This document shows positions 54,326 through 63,628 of a DNA stretch of 64,000 bases, piece by piece. A model generated the notes under the pieces. That model saw only the letters and a list, made by a program, of their open reading frames with translations. It did not search any database and was not told the DNA's origin. The stretch's first letter is position 1. Each line of letters starts with the position of its first letter. Origin of the DNA: Streptomyces luomodiensis (GTDB taxonomy: Bacteria; Actinomycetota; Actinomycetes; Streptomycetales; Streptomycetaceae); the NCBI RefSeq assembly GCF_031679605.1, contig NZ_CP117522.1, positions 6,510,001 through 6,574,000 on the forward strand, read 5' to 3'. Both the position numbers and the translations under genes were made by a program.

Positions 54326-56611
54326 TCAGCCGCTACTCTCTCCTGCGTCTGCCAGCGAGGAGCCCAGGAATGGGCTGGGCTTCCCGTGCCAGAAGAGATC
54401 CACGGTGTCGCGCGCTCGGGTAGCCGCTACGAAGAGCAGGGAACGGGCTCGCTGGATCTCGTGCCGGTATCGCACGGGGTCCGTATCGCGCAACGCGTTG
54501 ACGGCTTCCCTGGGCACGAGACCATCCGTCACACCAGCGATGATCATTCGCTGGTATTCCAGTCCCTTGAACCGGAACATGGTGCCGATGTGCACGCCGT
54601 CGGTGCCGTGCGGACCGTCGGAACGGATCTCCACCGAATGGATGCCCTGCAGCTTGAGCGTGTAGCCCACCTCGGCCGCCATCTGGTTGGTGGGCACGCA
54701 GATCGCGATCTGCTCGTGCGGAGTACTCGGCTCCGCAGCCGCGTCCCACTCCTTGATGAGAGCGGCGATGCCTTCCCGCTCCGAGGCCCAGTCCGGAAAC
54801 GGGTGCCCGGCCGGGCGGCTGCCGCTGAGCACCGACCGGTAGCCGGCCAGGGTCTCTTCGCTGCCGTCGAGGTCGTCGTACGTCGTCTCCCCCAGGACGC
54901 CCAGGGCGGAGCGCAGGATCTGCCGGGTCGTGCGGTAGCTGAGGCTCAGCTTCGAGGACCGGCCACGGATGTTGATGCCCAGACTGCCGAGCGTCACCTG
55001 GTTCTTGTAGATGCGCTGGTGGGTGTCGCCGACCAGGAACAGATCGTCCGCGGCCCGCGGGGTCATCGCGCGCAGCATCTTCCAGTGGGCGGGTCGCAGG
55101 TCCTGGGCCTCGTCCACGACGATGTGCCGGTACCGGTAGCGCAGCCATCCTCCCGAGCCGTCCTGTAGGTGGATGTTGTCGAGGCCGCCCGCGTCCTCCC
55201 GCTGCCGGGCGATGCTGAGGATGCGTTGTTCGCGGCCCATCTCCAGTCGCGCGGCGCGCTCGGCCACCTGGTCCCAGGTCTGCCGCCCGAGACGGTCCAG
55301 GCGCTGGGTGAAACGCTCACAGAGCTGCCAGATCTCGGCGCGCTCGGCGCGGCCGATGTTCCGCCCGCGGCCGGCGCGCCGGGCTCGGAAGTATTCGGTG
55401 CGGGTGCCGACGGCCTGTCCGAGGATGACCTGAGTCCACTCGTCGTGGAGGAACTCCGGGTCCCAGGTGTTCTCGCCGAGCTCGTCGAGCAGCGCGCGCC
55501 ATTCCCGTACGGCCTGGCTGTCGTCGATGGTCTGCTTGCCGTTGCCGGGTTCGGCCTCCCGGACGATGCGGAGCGCCAGCTGGTCGACGTGGCTCACCTC
55601 GACCCGGGCCAGCAGTTCCTCCCCGCCCAGCTCCAGCAGCCGGGAGCGCAGGTCGGCGGCGAGGTTCTTGTTGTAGGTCGTCAGCAGGACGGGCTTGTCG
55701 CGGCCGGGGGAGAGCTGCCGCACGAGATGCCGCACCCGGTGCAGCGCGACGATGGTCTTGCCGGTGCCGGGGCCGCCGCCCACCCGGGCGGGGCCGTTGT
55801 AGCGCCGCTCGACCAGCTTGGCCTGAGTGGGGTGCAGGAAGACCTTCCAGCGGCCGAAGTCGCCGCTCTCCAAGGCTTCCCGAAGAGCCTCGTCCGTCGT
55901 GGTGACGACCGTGGCCGGGCGCTGTACGGCTGCTCCGAAGTCCTCCGGGTCGACCGGCTCGGTGGCGGCCACCGGCTTCGTGACCTGGTCGAGTACGTCC
56001 TCGAACGACGCCCCGTCGAACAGCGACAGCAGCACTTCGCCGGTGAGCTGCGGCGCGTACTCGACCAGGCCGAGCAACTGGTCCTCGGTGGTGAGCGTGC
56101 GGATGACCGGGAGCAGCGGTTCGGCGACGCCCAGCTGCAGCAGCTGTTCATCGGTCCAGTCGGCGAACAGCGGCCGCGCTGGTGCCGGTGTCGGCTCCAG
56201 GGACGCGGGCGGCGGGGGTGTGGCGGGCGCGGGCTTTGAGGAGGGCGGGGCGGGCAGCCGGCGCAGAATGCTGTCCTCCACCACCTCCAGGTCGACGTAC
56301 TCGATACCGCCGGTGACCTGGTTGACGCCGTACGACATGCGGTCGTAGACGTCCTTGCGGTGCTTGACGGAGACGATCAGCCAGTCGTCCTCGGCGAGCC
56401 GCAGCAGCAGTGCGCGGTACTCGTCGTTGACCCGCGCCGACCACAGCCTGCTGTCGCCCTTGAGCTGCTGGAGTTTGAGCCCGGCGGTATGGGGGTTGGT
56501 CCTGAACTTGTGCTGGAAGTCGAAGAACGCACCCTTGACCGTGCGGGGGAGCTTGCGGATCTCCTTGTCGGCCTTGTCGAGCAGGCGCAGTGTGACGCCC
56601 GAGGTGTTCAT
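54326..56611 (-). CDS. UvrD/Rep-like helicase with N-terminal RelE-like domain
   Basis: A 761-residue fusion. Residues 1-95 resemble RelE/ParE toxins: LRLLDKADKEIRKLPRTVKG, QQLKGDSRLWSARVNDEYRA, then LLRLAEDDWLIVSVKHRKDV, as in the R-V-x-[DE]-x-Y-R-x2-[FYL] and final H-[KR]-[KRD]-x-[VI]-Y pattern. A Pro-rich linker (about 115-150) follows. From about 270 it is a superfamily 1 helicase: GGGPGTGKTIVALH (near 280), VVDEAQDLRPAHW (near 499), LVGDTHQRIY and VAATRARDTV near the end. The start codon overlaps the stop of the giant helicase gene upstream (ATGA at 56611-56608), so the two are made together. A nucleic-acid translocase with a ribonuclease- or DNA-binding-like module suggests a defence effector; not proven. 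Confidence 0.85.
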   Translation of the reverse strand: MNTSGVTLRLLDKADKEIRKLPRTVKGAFFDFQHKFRTNPHTAGLKLQQLKGDSRLWSARVNDEYRALLLRLAEDDWLIVSVKHRKDVYDRMSYGVNQVTGGIEYVDLEVVEDSILRRLPAPPSSKPAPATPPPPASLEPTPAPARPLFADWTDEQLLQLGVAEPLLPVIRTLTTEDQLLGLVEYAPQLTGEVLLSLFDGASFEDVLDQVTKPVAATEPVDPEDFGAAVQRPATVVTTTDEALREALESGDFGRWKVFLHPTQAKLVERRYNGPARVGGGPGTGKTIVALHRVRHLVRQLSPGRDKPVLLTTYNKNLAADLRSRLLELGGEELLARVEVSHVDQLALRIVREAEPGNGKQTIDDSQAVREWRALLDELGENTWDPEFLHDEWTQVILGQAVGTRTEYFRARRAGRGRNIGRAERAEIWQLCERFTQRLDRLGRQTWDQVAERAARLEMGREQRILSIARQREDAGGLDNIHLQDGSGGWLRYRYRHIVVDEAQDLRPAHWKMLRAMTPRAADDLFLVGDTHQRIYKNQVTLGSLGINIRGRSSKLSLSYRTTRQILRSALGVLGETTYDDLDGSEETLAGYRSVLSGSRPAGHPFPDWASEREGIAALIKEWDAAAEPSTPHEQIAICVPTNQMAAEVGYTLKLQGIHSVEIRSDGPHGTDGVHIGTMFRFKGLEYQRMIIAGVTDGLVPREAVNALRDTDPVRYRHEIQRARSLLFVAATRARDTVDLFWHGKPSPFLGSSLADAGESSG

Positions 56612-59600
56612 CGCTTCGACTCCCCGTCGCTGGTGACCGTGCTGTTCTGCTGTTGACCGGTGAGGCGGGCGATCAGCCGGGCCCGGTCCCATGCGGCGGC
56701 GGTGCGGACCTCCCAGCCCGCGGCCGCGAATGCCTTGTCCCGGTCCTCCGCCTCCTGGTCCGGCTCGTCGTCGTGCGGGCGGGGGGCCAGGACCACTCCC
56801 ACGCGCGCGTCGGACCAGGCCAGTTCGGCCTGCCATCCGTGCTCGTCCAGTTCGTAGCCGTCCTGCGGGGCGGGCACCCCGGCGTCGGCCAGCGCGTGGG
56901 CGAGGCCGGCGAGCCCCGGCTCCTCCGGGTCGAGGTACTCGATGACCCGGTCCCAGCCCGGGTCCCGCTCCGGGCCCGAGCCCGTGGCCGCCCGGCCGGG
57001 GTCGGCCTGGGGCTGCGCCGGGACTTCCTCGTCGACGGAGCGGGCGGGCACGGGCGGCGCCGCGATGACGGCGGCGGGTTCTCCCGCCTGCGCGGGCACC
57101 GCGACACATGTCGAGGGCAGCCAGCCGACGCCGCCCGTCACGGTGAGCACCTCGGCGGCGAAGCCGTCGAGCATGCTGGTCGTCAACTGGGCGCTGTCAC
57201 CGCCGCCGTGCTCCAGGAACTGCAGCACATTGCTCCAGTACAGCCAGGCCCGCCAGCGCCGCTTGTGCGCCTGCCCGTCGGCCAGAGCCGCGTCCCCGTC
57301 GTCCAGGACGGTGAGCCCCGTCCACACCGGCGGAGTGCGCCTGCCGTCAGCGGCCAGCACCAGACGGCAGCCCGACGCGTCCAGGCCGGACAACAGCCGC
57401 ACCGGCCCGGCGGTCCCGGAGGGGGCGCCGCCGCGCAGCGCCTCCCGGAGGCCCTCGCCGACCCTCTCGCCGGCGAGGGCGGCGGCACGGATCCCGTCGG
57501 TCCCGCTCATGCCCGCGGCCACCGCCTCCGCCCGCCGCTGCCAGCGCGCCGGATCGGGGGCACGCAGATAGGCCAGGAGCAGCCAGGCCGGATTGACCCA
57601 CACCGTCTCGGCCAGCTCACCCGGCAGGCCCCGGCCCACACGCTCGTAGTAGTCACGGGCACGCTTCCGGCCGTTGGTGCCGTACGGCTCCCACACCGGA
57701 TCGCTCGGCCCCGTCGGCGCGTACCCGGTGTCCTTGATCTGCTGACGCCACTCCTTGACGTCGTAGAAGGTCAACTGGAACACCCGCAGCCCCTCAGCCC
57801 TGAGCCGGGTGCGTTTCATGGCGTCGTCGGCGAGCCGGTTGTGCTCGCGGGTGGCGTGGTAGGCGTATCCGTCGAGGTACAGGGCCACGCGTGGGCCGGG
57901 GGCGTCGAGCCGCTCCAGCAGTAAATCGGGCCGGGTGCCGTCCAGTGCCCGCTGCTGGGAGACGCGCCAGCTCACGGTCGTGCCGTCCGCCGCCGTCAGC
58001 CGCAGATCGAGGGCGGAGGTGCCGGCCGACGTGGTGTACCTGTCCGCGGTGGCCCGGGACTCGGCCAGCTTCGCCCAGTCCTGGAGCGCCTCGACGAACA
58101 GGATTTCCAGGTCGCTCTCGGCCTGTCGCTGCAGCGGGATGTGCCGCGTTGTCGCGACCGGCGAGGTCCGCCAGCCGTCACCGTCGGCGCCGAGCAGCTC
58201 GTCGAGCATCTGCCGGACCTCGTTGCGGCTCACCTTGTCGTAGTCGGCGGCCGGGACGCGCCGCAGCAGGCACTGGTGGCAGCCGTCGAGACCCTTCTCA
58301 CGGCACGGGCAGCCCTCGATGACGTCCCGCGCCTTGAGGAGCACCTCCCGGAAGCCCTCGGCGGATGCCAGCCGGTGCAGGTAGCCCGTCCCGCCGGGCA
58401 GCCGGTCGTAGACGACGAGGAAGCGCCTCGGCCATTCGGTGTCCGCGTCGCCCGCGTGGTCGGGCATCGTCGCCTCGGCGATGTCGATGTGGTCCGGGTC
58501 GCCGCCGTAGCGGGCCGCGATGCCCGCGAACAGCACGGCGGTGAACGAGGCGAGCCGCTCCTTGGCCCGGGCGACCGACGCGGGCAGCAGGATGCGCACC
58601 GCCTCCGTGGTCAGCTCATGGGCGAGCAGCAGCGGCACGTCCTCCCCCCTGCCCTGCCCGTCCGCACCGGCCGTGGACCCTCTGACCCGGCGGCGCGGGC
58701 ACCACAGCAGGTGGTGCGTCGCGGCCGGGGTGCTCGCCGCCCCCGACTCGGTCAGCGCGTGCTGCGGCACGTCCACCACGGGACGTCCGTCGGCCGTCGC
58801 CCCGCCGCAGCTGGTGCAGACGAAGAACGGGTTTAGCCGCACGTCCCGTCCCGCCACCGGCACCGTGCTGCTGCCGTCCTCGCGGTCCAGTCCCAGGTTG
58901 AACGTCCGGATCTTCGCCTGACGGGTGAAGTCCACTCCGAAGACCGCGGTGTCGTGCCGCCAGGAGCCGGGGGCGAGGCGGCCCGGGTCGATGTCGACGG
59001 TGGTGAGGACCGCGTAGTACTTGTGCTCCCGCTCGTCATGGTCGTCCCGCACCCGCGCGTCGTCCCGCTTGTCGCGGGAGAGCACCCGCCTGGGCTGGAG
59101 TACGTACTGCACACAGCCCGCGTCGGCGATCTCCCGCCCGCCGCAGCGCGGGCACGGGGCGGTGTCGTGCTCGGCGTCCTCGGTGCGTACATAGCCGCAG
59201 GCCGGGCAGAGTCGCCACACCGACCAGGCCCGGCGCTCGGGGCTCCCGATGTCGAGGGCCCGCACGACGTGCCGGTAGCCGTTGACGTAGAAGCTGTTGC
59301 CGGGGGCCAGTTCGGTGAGCGCCAGTTTGCGGGACCGCTCGTAGTCCCGCGTCTCACTGCGGTAGATCTTGCGGGCCGGTCCTTCCTCGGTGCCCGCCTC
59401 CCGCGGGCCGTCGTCCTCGCCCGGGGTCTCCGACCAGTACAGCGTCGCTTCCAGCTGCGTGGTGGTGTCGGTCAGGCTGTAGTTGGGCAGCAGGCCGAGC
59501 TCCACCAGGGTGGCGTGGGCGCTCGACTGGCTCAGCTCCCGCAGCAGGTCCCCCGCGCCGCGGCGCTCGGCCAGCAGCTCGCGCCGCTCCCGGTCCTGCG

Positions 59601-62600
59601 TGTCGTCCGACCTGGCCAGATGCCCGGCGGCCTCGTCGATCGCGATGATCCTGCGCCGCAGCTCCTCGCGCCGCCCCGTCCAGTCCTCCTCGGCCTCCTG
59701 GAGGGCGCGCACGATGCCGCCGGTCGCGTACGCCCTCAGCTCCTCGGCCGCGTACGCCGACACGGCCGCGCCGTCGGAGCTGTCGGGGTCCCGCCCGTCG
59801 CTGCCGTCGGGGAACAGGGCCAGGAACTCCTCGACGAGTTTCGCGCCGTGGGTCTGCGCGGCGTCAGCGAGGTCCTGGCACCATCCACCGGCCCCGAACA
59901 GGGCTGACGACAGCCGGGGGAGCGGCGTCAGCACCTCGCCGTCGGAGGTCCGCAGCTCGCCACGGGCCGCGAGGTCCAGCAGCCGGGCCGTGTACTGGCG
60001 GCGCAGGATCTCCACCGCGGACAGATAGCAGCCCGGCGGCAGGATCGTGCCGGCGATCATCTCCGTCGGCTCGTCCAGGTAGTACAGATCGCGTGCCTTG
60101 CGGCCACCGAAGGCGACCACCAGCGCGTTGCCCGTGCGCCGGCCGGCCCGCCCGGCGCGCTGTACGTAGTTGGCAGGCCCGGCCGGAAGGGAACCGAGCA
60201 GGACAGCCGACAACTCGCCGATGTCGATGCCGAGTTCCAGCGTCGGCGTGCACGACAGCACGTTGGGGTCGGTGTAGTGCGTTCCCGCCTTGAAGGAGCG
60301 CTCGACCCGCTCCCGCTCCGGGCGGCTCAGCATGCCCGTGTGCTCGGCGGTCACGACGCGGAACGTGCCGCCCGTCAGATACAGACGGCGGTAGTAGTCG
60401 CGGGTGTAATCCCGCTCCTGTACGGCGCCGCCGGCCCGGGAGAACCCCGGCTGGGGCGCGGTCAGCCGCCCCTTGCAGCGGTACCGGGGGCAGGGGTGCC
60501 CGTACCAGCGCGTGCGCCGCTGGGGCGCGACGACCTGCTGCCAGCCGCAGTCCTCGCAACTGACGAAGGCCTTGTTGACGACCGCGTCGTCGAGCAGCCG
60601 CACCTCGATGTGCCCTGGCTGCAGCCCGTACACCCGGGTCTGCCGGTCGTGGGCGGTCCGCACGGCCAGGACCCGCTCCTCGGCGAGGGCGGGCAGCAGC
60701 CTGCGCAGATACTCCGCGGCCCCGGCGGCGTCCAGCGCCAGACACCTGCGGGTCCAGTCCTGGTACCAGCCCAGGCGTCCCGTGATCGCGTCGAACTCGG
60801 TCCGGTCCTTCTGCCCGTCCAGCAGGAAGCGCGGCGGGGCGATCCCTTCGGGGAAGGCCGGCATGCCGTCCGGCCTGCGCCCCCAGATGAGGTAACGGTG
60901 GCTGCCCGCCTCCTTGATCCAGGTGTCCAGCCAGCGGTGCCGCACCGCGCCACGCGTCCGCAGCCGCTCCAGCAGCCCCCGCACGTACGCCAGATAGCGC
61001 TCGGGCGTGGGCAGCCCGCCTCCCACCAGCAACTGCCCGGGCAGGGACAGATGCAGGTCACGGGCGAGGTCCGTGATGCGGTCCGGCTCGGCCACCTTGA
61101 CTTCGGCGGCCGCGGTGCGGGTCAGCTCCAGGGTGCGCCCCATGCGGCTGCGCAGCCCGAACTCCATCACGGTCGCGAACGCCAGCCGCTCCCCGATCAG
61201 CTTCCAGGTCCGCGCGTCGCCGGTGCCGCGACCCGACAGCAGACGGTCGACGCCCGGCTCGTCGTGCAGGTCGGGGGGCACCACGGCGGCCAGCGCCTCC
61301 GGGTCGTCCACCGAGTCCAGGACATGGCCGATCAGGTCGTTCAGCGCGGTCGGCGCCCCCGACTCGTCCAGGTTGTGGGCAAGAAGCGAACGCAGCGAGA
61401 ACTTGTACGAGGCGTTGGCGACGTACCCGGCGCGGTGCGCCGCGTCCTGCGTGGAGTCGTTGAACAGCAGCGTCTTGCGCTCCTCGGGCACGAGCGCGAT
61501 GTCGCCGCCGGTGAAAAGCTGCGTCACGGTCGCCGAGGCCAGGGCCGCCTTCGCCGTGCCGAGGAAGCGGATGCTGTTGTCGGTATGGCAGGCCGGGCAG
61601 CGGTCGTCCCGTGCCGCGCGGTCGGCGGTCTTCTTGTCCAGCAGGGCCAGGGCGAACCAGGCGTCGACGAGCTCGCCGTCGTCCCCGGCGGTGGGCAGCC
61701 GGTAGGTGCCCTGCCCGCCGTCGAGCACGACCACCGACAGCGGGTCGGTCCTGCCGTCCGCCGGGCGCGCACCGGTCAGCGCGTCGAGCGCCTGCTGACA
61801 CTCGCTCTCGGTGGCGGAGATGAAGTAGCGGACGCGCCGCTTGTCCCGCCCCACCGCGGCACGCCAGATGCGGTCCTGCGCCATCACCAACTGCTGGGGG
61901 TCGGCCTCCGGGGACAGCGCCGCCCACCCGGAGCGGCCGCAGTTGCGGCAGTACACGGCGGGCAGGTGCACCTGGGCCGGGCGCGGAGCCGTGTCGGCAC
62001 CGGGCAGCGGCTGCGGTCGTCCCGCCGAGGACGACGGCCGGCTCCCGGACGAGGCGTCCGGGTCCTCGTCGCCGGGCGGCACGGCGCTCAGCGCGGCCCG
62101 CCGCGCGGCGGTCCGGTCGTCCTCGTACCACCGGAACTCCGGCGTGCGCCCCACCCCGCGCAGCACCCGCGTCACGGGCCGTACCCACAGATGCGCCTCG
62201 ATGTGCAGCAGCGGCCGGGGCCGGCGCTCGTCGGACTCCGGGTCGCGGGCCGCCGAGAGCAGCGCCACGAACCGGCCCAGCGCCTGGAGCACCAGCCGTG
62301 GGTTCTCCCGCGCGGTGCGGCCCCAGGAGTAGCCGAACCGGGCCAGCCGGTCCCGTAGCGCCCACTCGTCCAGCGGCTCCCCGTTCAGCAGCGACAGCAC
62401 CCCGTGGGTGAAGTCGTGCCGCTTCAGCAGCCGCCCGATGCGGAAGGCGTCCAGACCGGAGCGGCCCAGCAGCCGCGTGGCGAGAGCGTCCAGGTCCAGC
62501 AGGTCGGGCCGGGCCTCCACGTCCGGCCCACCGGACACCGCCACCACCTCCTGGGGTGAGGGCGGCTCCTCCAGCTCGTAGTCCACGGACCCGGTGAACT

Positions 62601-63528
62601 CGTCGGCGGTCATCCGCTCCTCACCGATGACCGCGTCCGCCGGGAACGGCATCCCGAACACCCGCGCCGCCACGTCGAGGACGCCCCCGGCCTCCTTGCC
62701 CGGCGCCCCCTCGCCGAGCGTGGCCGAGGTCGCCACTGGGCAGATCGACCCCAGCGGCCGGCCGGGCCGGGACGCGCCGGTGGCGGCCGCCAGCCGGCGC
62801 AAGAGCATCGCGACATCGGTGCCCTGCGCCCCGTCGTACGTGTGGAACTCGTCCAGCACCACATAGGTGAGGTCGGCGCCCTCCCACAGGCTCCGGTCCT
62901 CCCCGCGCTGGAGCAGCAGGTCGAGCATCTTGTAGTTGGTGATCAGCACGTCCGGCGGGGAGGCCCGCATCTCCTCCCGGCGCGTCATCACCCGCCGGAA
63001 GTCGGTGTCGGGCCGGTCGCCGATGTAGAGGCCCGCGGTCACCTGGGCCAGCTCCGGGCGCGCCAGGTACTCCCCGATGCGCCCCGCCTGGTCGGTGGCG
63101 AGCGCGTTCATCGGATACAGCAGCACAGCTTTGATCCCGCCCCGCCCCTCGGCCTTCTGCCGCCGGCAGTGGTCCAGGACGGGAATCAGGAACGACTCGG
63201 TCTTGCCGGAGCCGGTGCCGGTCGTCACCAGCGTCGGCCGGGCGGGCCCGCGCAGCGTGGACAGCCGGGCCCACGCCTTCGCCTGGTGCCGCCACGGCAC
63301 GAAGCCGGGGAAGCCGGCCGACCACTCCATGTCCTGCTGCCAGCCGTCCTCGGCGAGGTGGAACGGCGTCCTGATCCGCAGGTAGGGCCCCCGGAAGATC
63401 CCGGTCTCCGGATGCCCGAGGAAGCGCTCGAGGGCGCTGCGGGTGTCCTCGTCGGCGAGGGCGTACGTCGTCGTGAGGTACTGCGTCAGACTGCCGCGCA
63501 GCTGCGCGGCGGCCAGGGTGGGCTTCAC
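56608..63528 (-). CDS. Giant DEXH helicase with DUF1998-type zinc motif and nuclease-like domain (DruE-like)
   Basis: A 2306-residue protein. Helicase core: TGTGSGKTES (Lys109), LDEFHTYDGAQGTDV (DEFH at 226-229), ATSATLGE near 268, then a long insertion with zinc-type cysteine pairs (CRNCGRSGW; CPACHT), and YVQRAGRAGRRTG near 1126. C-terminal to it, CPCREKGLDGCHQCLL (near 1745) is the Cys-rich DUF1998/MZB-like site shared by DruE, DrmB and MrfA. About 1865-1930, RPDLLLERLDAPGPRVALYL followed by DGYAYHATREHNRLADDAMK and EGLRVFQLTFYDV, looks like a Vsr/DUF559 PD-(D/E)XK nuclease. The GTG at 63528 follows AAGGGGGAC. Length and order fit DruE of Druantia defence, but no druH or other Druantia partner is seen. 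First in a coupled pair with the RelE-UvrD gene. Confidence 0.87.
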   Translation of the reverse strand: MKPTLAAAQLRGSLTQYLTTTYALADEDTRSALERFLGHPETGIFRGPYLRIRTPFHLAEDGWQQDMEWSAGFPGFVPWRHQAKAWARLSTLRGPARPTLVTTGTGSGKTESFLIPVLDHCRRQKAEGRGGIKAVLLYPMNALATDQAGRIGEYLARPELAQVTAGLYIGDRPDTDFRRVMTRREEMRASPPDVLITNYKMLDLLLQRGEDRSLWEGADLTYVVLDEFHTYDGAQGTDVAMLLRRLAAATGASRPGRPLGSICPVATSATLGEGAPGKEAGGVLDVAARVFGMPFPADAVIGEERMTADEFTGSVDYELEEPPSPQEVVAVSGGPDVEARPDLLDLDALATRLLGRSGLDAFRIGRLLKRHDFTHGVLSLLNGEPLDEWALRDRLARFGYSWGRTARENPRLVLQALGRFVALLSAARDPESDERRPRPLLHIEAHLWVRPVTRVLRGVGRTPEFRWYEDDRTAARRAALSAVPPGDEDPDASSGSRPSSSAGRPQPLPGADTAPRPAQVHLPAVYCRNCGRSGWAALSPEADPQQLVMAQDRIWRAAVGRDKRRVRYFISATESECQQALDALTGARPADGRTDPLSVVVLDGGQGTYRLPTAGDDGELVDAWFALALLDKKTADRAARDDRCPACHTDNSIRFLGTAKAALASATVTQLFTGGDIALVPEERKTLLFNDSTQDAAHRAGYVANASYKFSLRSLLAHNLDESGAPTALNDLIGHVLDSVDDPEALAAVVPPDLHDEPGVDRLLSGRGTGDARTWKLIGERLAFATVMEFGLRSRMGRTLELTRTAAAEVKVAEPDRITDLARDLHLSLPGQLLVGGGLPTPERYLAYVRGLLERLRTRGAVRHRWLDTWIKEAGSHRYLIWGRRPDGMPAFPEGIAPPRFLLDGQKDRTEFDAITGRLGWYQDWTRRCLALDAAGAAEYLRRLLPALAEERVLAVRTAHDRQTRVYGLQPGHIEVRLLDDAVVNKAFVSCEDCGWQQVVAPQRRTRWYGHPCPRYRCKGRLTAPQPGFSRAGGAVQERDYTRDYYRRLYLTGGTFRVVTAEHTGMLSRPERERVERSFKAGTHYTDPNVLSCTPTLELGIDIGELSAVLLGSLPAGPANYVQRAGRAGRRTGNALVVAFGGRKARDLYYLDEPTEMIAGTILPPGCYLSAVEILRRQYTARLLDLAARGELRTSDGEVLTPLPRLSSALFGAGGWCQDLADAAQTHGAKLVEEFLALFPDGSDGRDPDSSDGAAVSAYAAEELRAYATGGIVRALQEAEEDWTGRREELRRRIIAIDEAAGHLARSDDTQDRERRELLAERRGAGDLLRELSQSSAHATLVELGLLPNYSLTDTTTQLEATLYWSETPGEDDGPREAGTEEGPARKIYRSETRDYERSRKLALTELAPGNSFYVNGYRHVVRALDIGSPERRAWSVWRLCPACGYVRTEDAEHDTAPCPRCGGREIADAGCVQYVLQPRRVLSRDKRDDARVRDDHDEREHKYYAVLTTVDIDPGRLAPGSWRHDTAVFGVDFTRQAKIRTFNLGLDREDGSSTVPVAGRDVRLNPFFVCTSCGGATADGRPVVDVPQHALTESGAASTPAATHHLLWCPRRRVRGSTAGADGQGRGEDVPLLLAHELTTEAVRILLPASVARAKERLASFTAVLFAGIAARYGGDPDHIDIAEATMPDHAGDADTEWPRRFLVVYDRLPGGTGYLHRLASAEGFREVLLKARDVIEGCPCREKGLDGCHQCLLRRVPAADYDKVSRNEVRQMLDELLGADGDGWRTSPVATTRHIPLQRQAESDLEILFVEALQDWAKLAESRATADRYTTSAGTSALDLRLTAADGTTVSWRVSQQRALDGTRPDLLLERLDAPGPRVALYLDGYAYHATREHNRLADDAMKRTRLRAEGLRVFQLTFYDVKEWRQQIKDTGYAPTGPSDPVWEPYGTNGRKRARDYYERVGRGLPGELAETVWVNPAWLLLAYLRAPDPARWQRRAEAVAAGMSGTDGIRAAALAGERVGEGLREALRGGAPSGTAGPVRLLSGLDASGCRLVLAADGRRTPPVWTGLTVLDDGDAALADGQAHKRRWRAWLYWSNVLQFLEHGGGDSAQLTTSMLDGFAAEVLTVTGGVGWLPSTCVAVPAQAGEPAAVIAAPPVPARSVDEEVPAQPQADPGRAATGSGPERDPGWDRVIEYLDPEEPGLAGLAHALADAGVPAPQDGYELDEHGWQAELAWSDARVGVVLAPRPHDDEPDQEAEDRDKAFAAAGWEVRTAAAWDRARLIARLTGQQQNSTVTSDGESKR

Positions 63529-63566
63529 GACGGTCCCCCTTGCGATGCCGGTGCCCAGGTGATCGG

Positions 63567-63576
63567 TACCACGGTA
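63567..63576 (-). promoter_or_regulatory. Small dyad upstream of the giant helicase
   Basis: TACC-AC-GGTA (63567-63576) is a short palindrome about 40 bp before the helicase start, in the 100-bp gap after the DUF4276-like gene. It overlaps a possible -10 element (TATACC on the minus strand). Weak evidence. Confidence 0.25.
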
Positions 63577-63628
63577 TAGGGACCTGCTGACAGCCCTGCC
63601 ACGGTGAGCCAGGCAACGACCCTGATAC

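Noticed and set aside
56653..62358. Multiple plus-strand open frames opposite the giant helicase
   Set aside because: Antisense shadows with Val/Gly/Arg-rich content; all helicase, zinc and nuclease-like motifs are on the minus strand.
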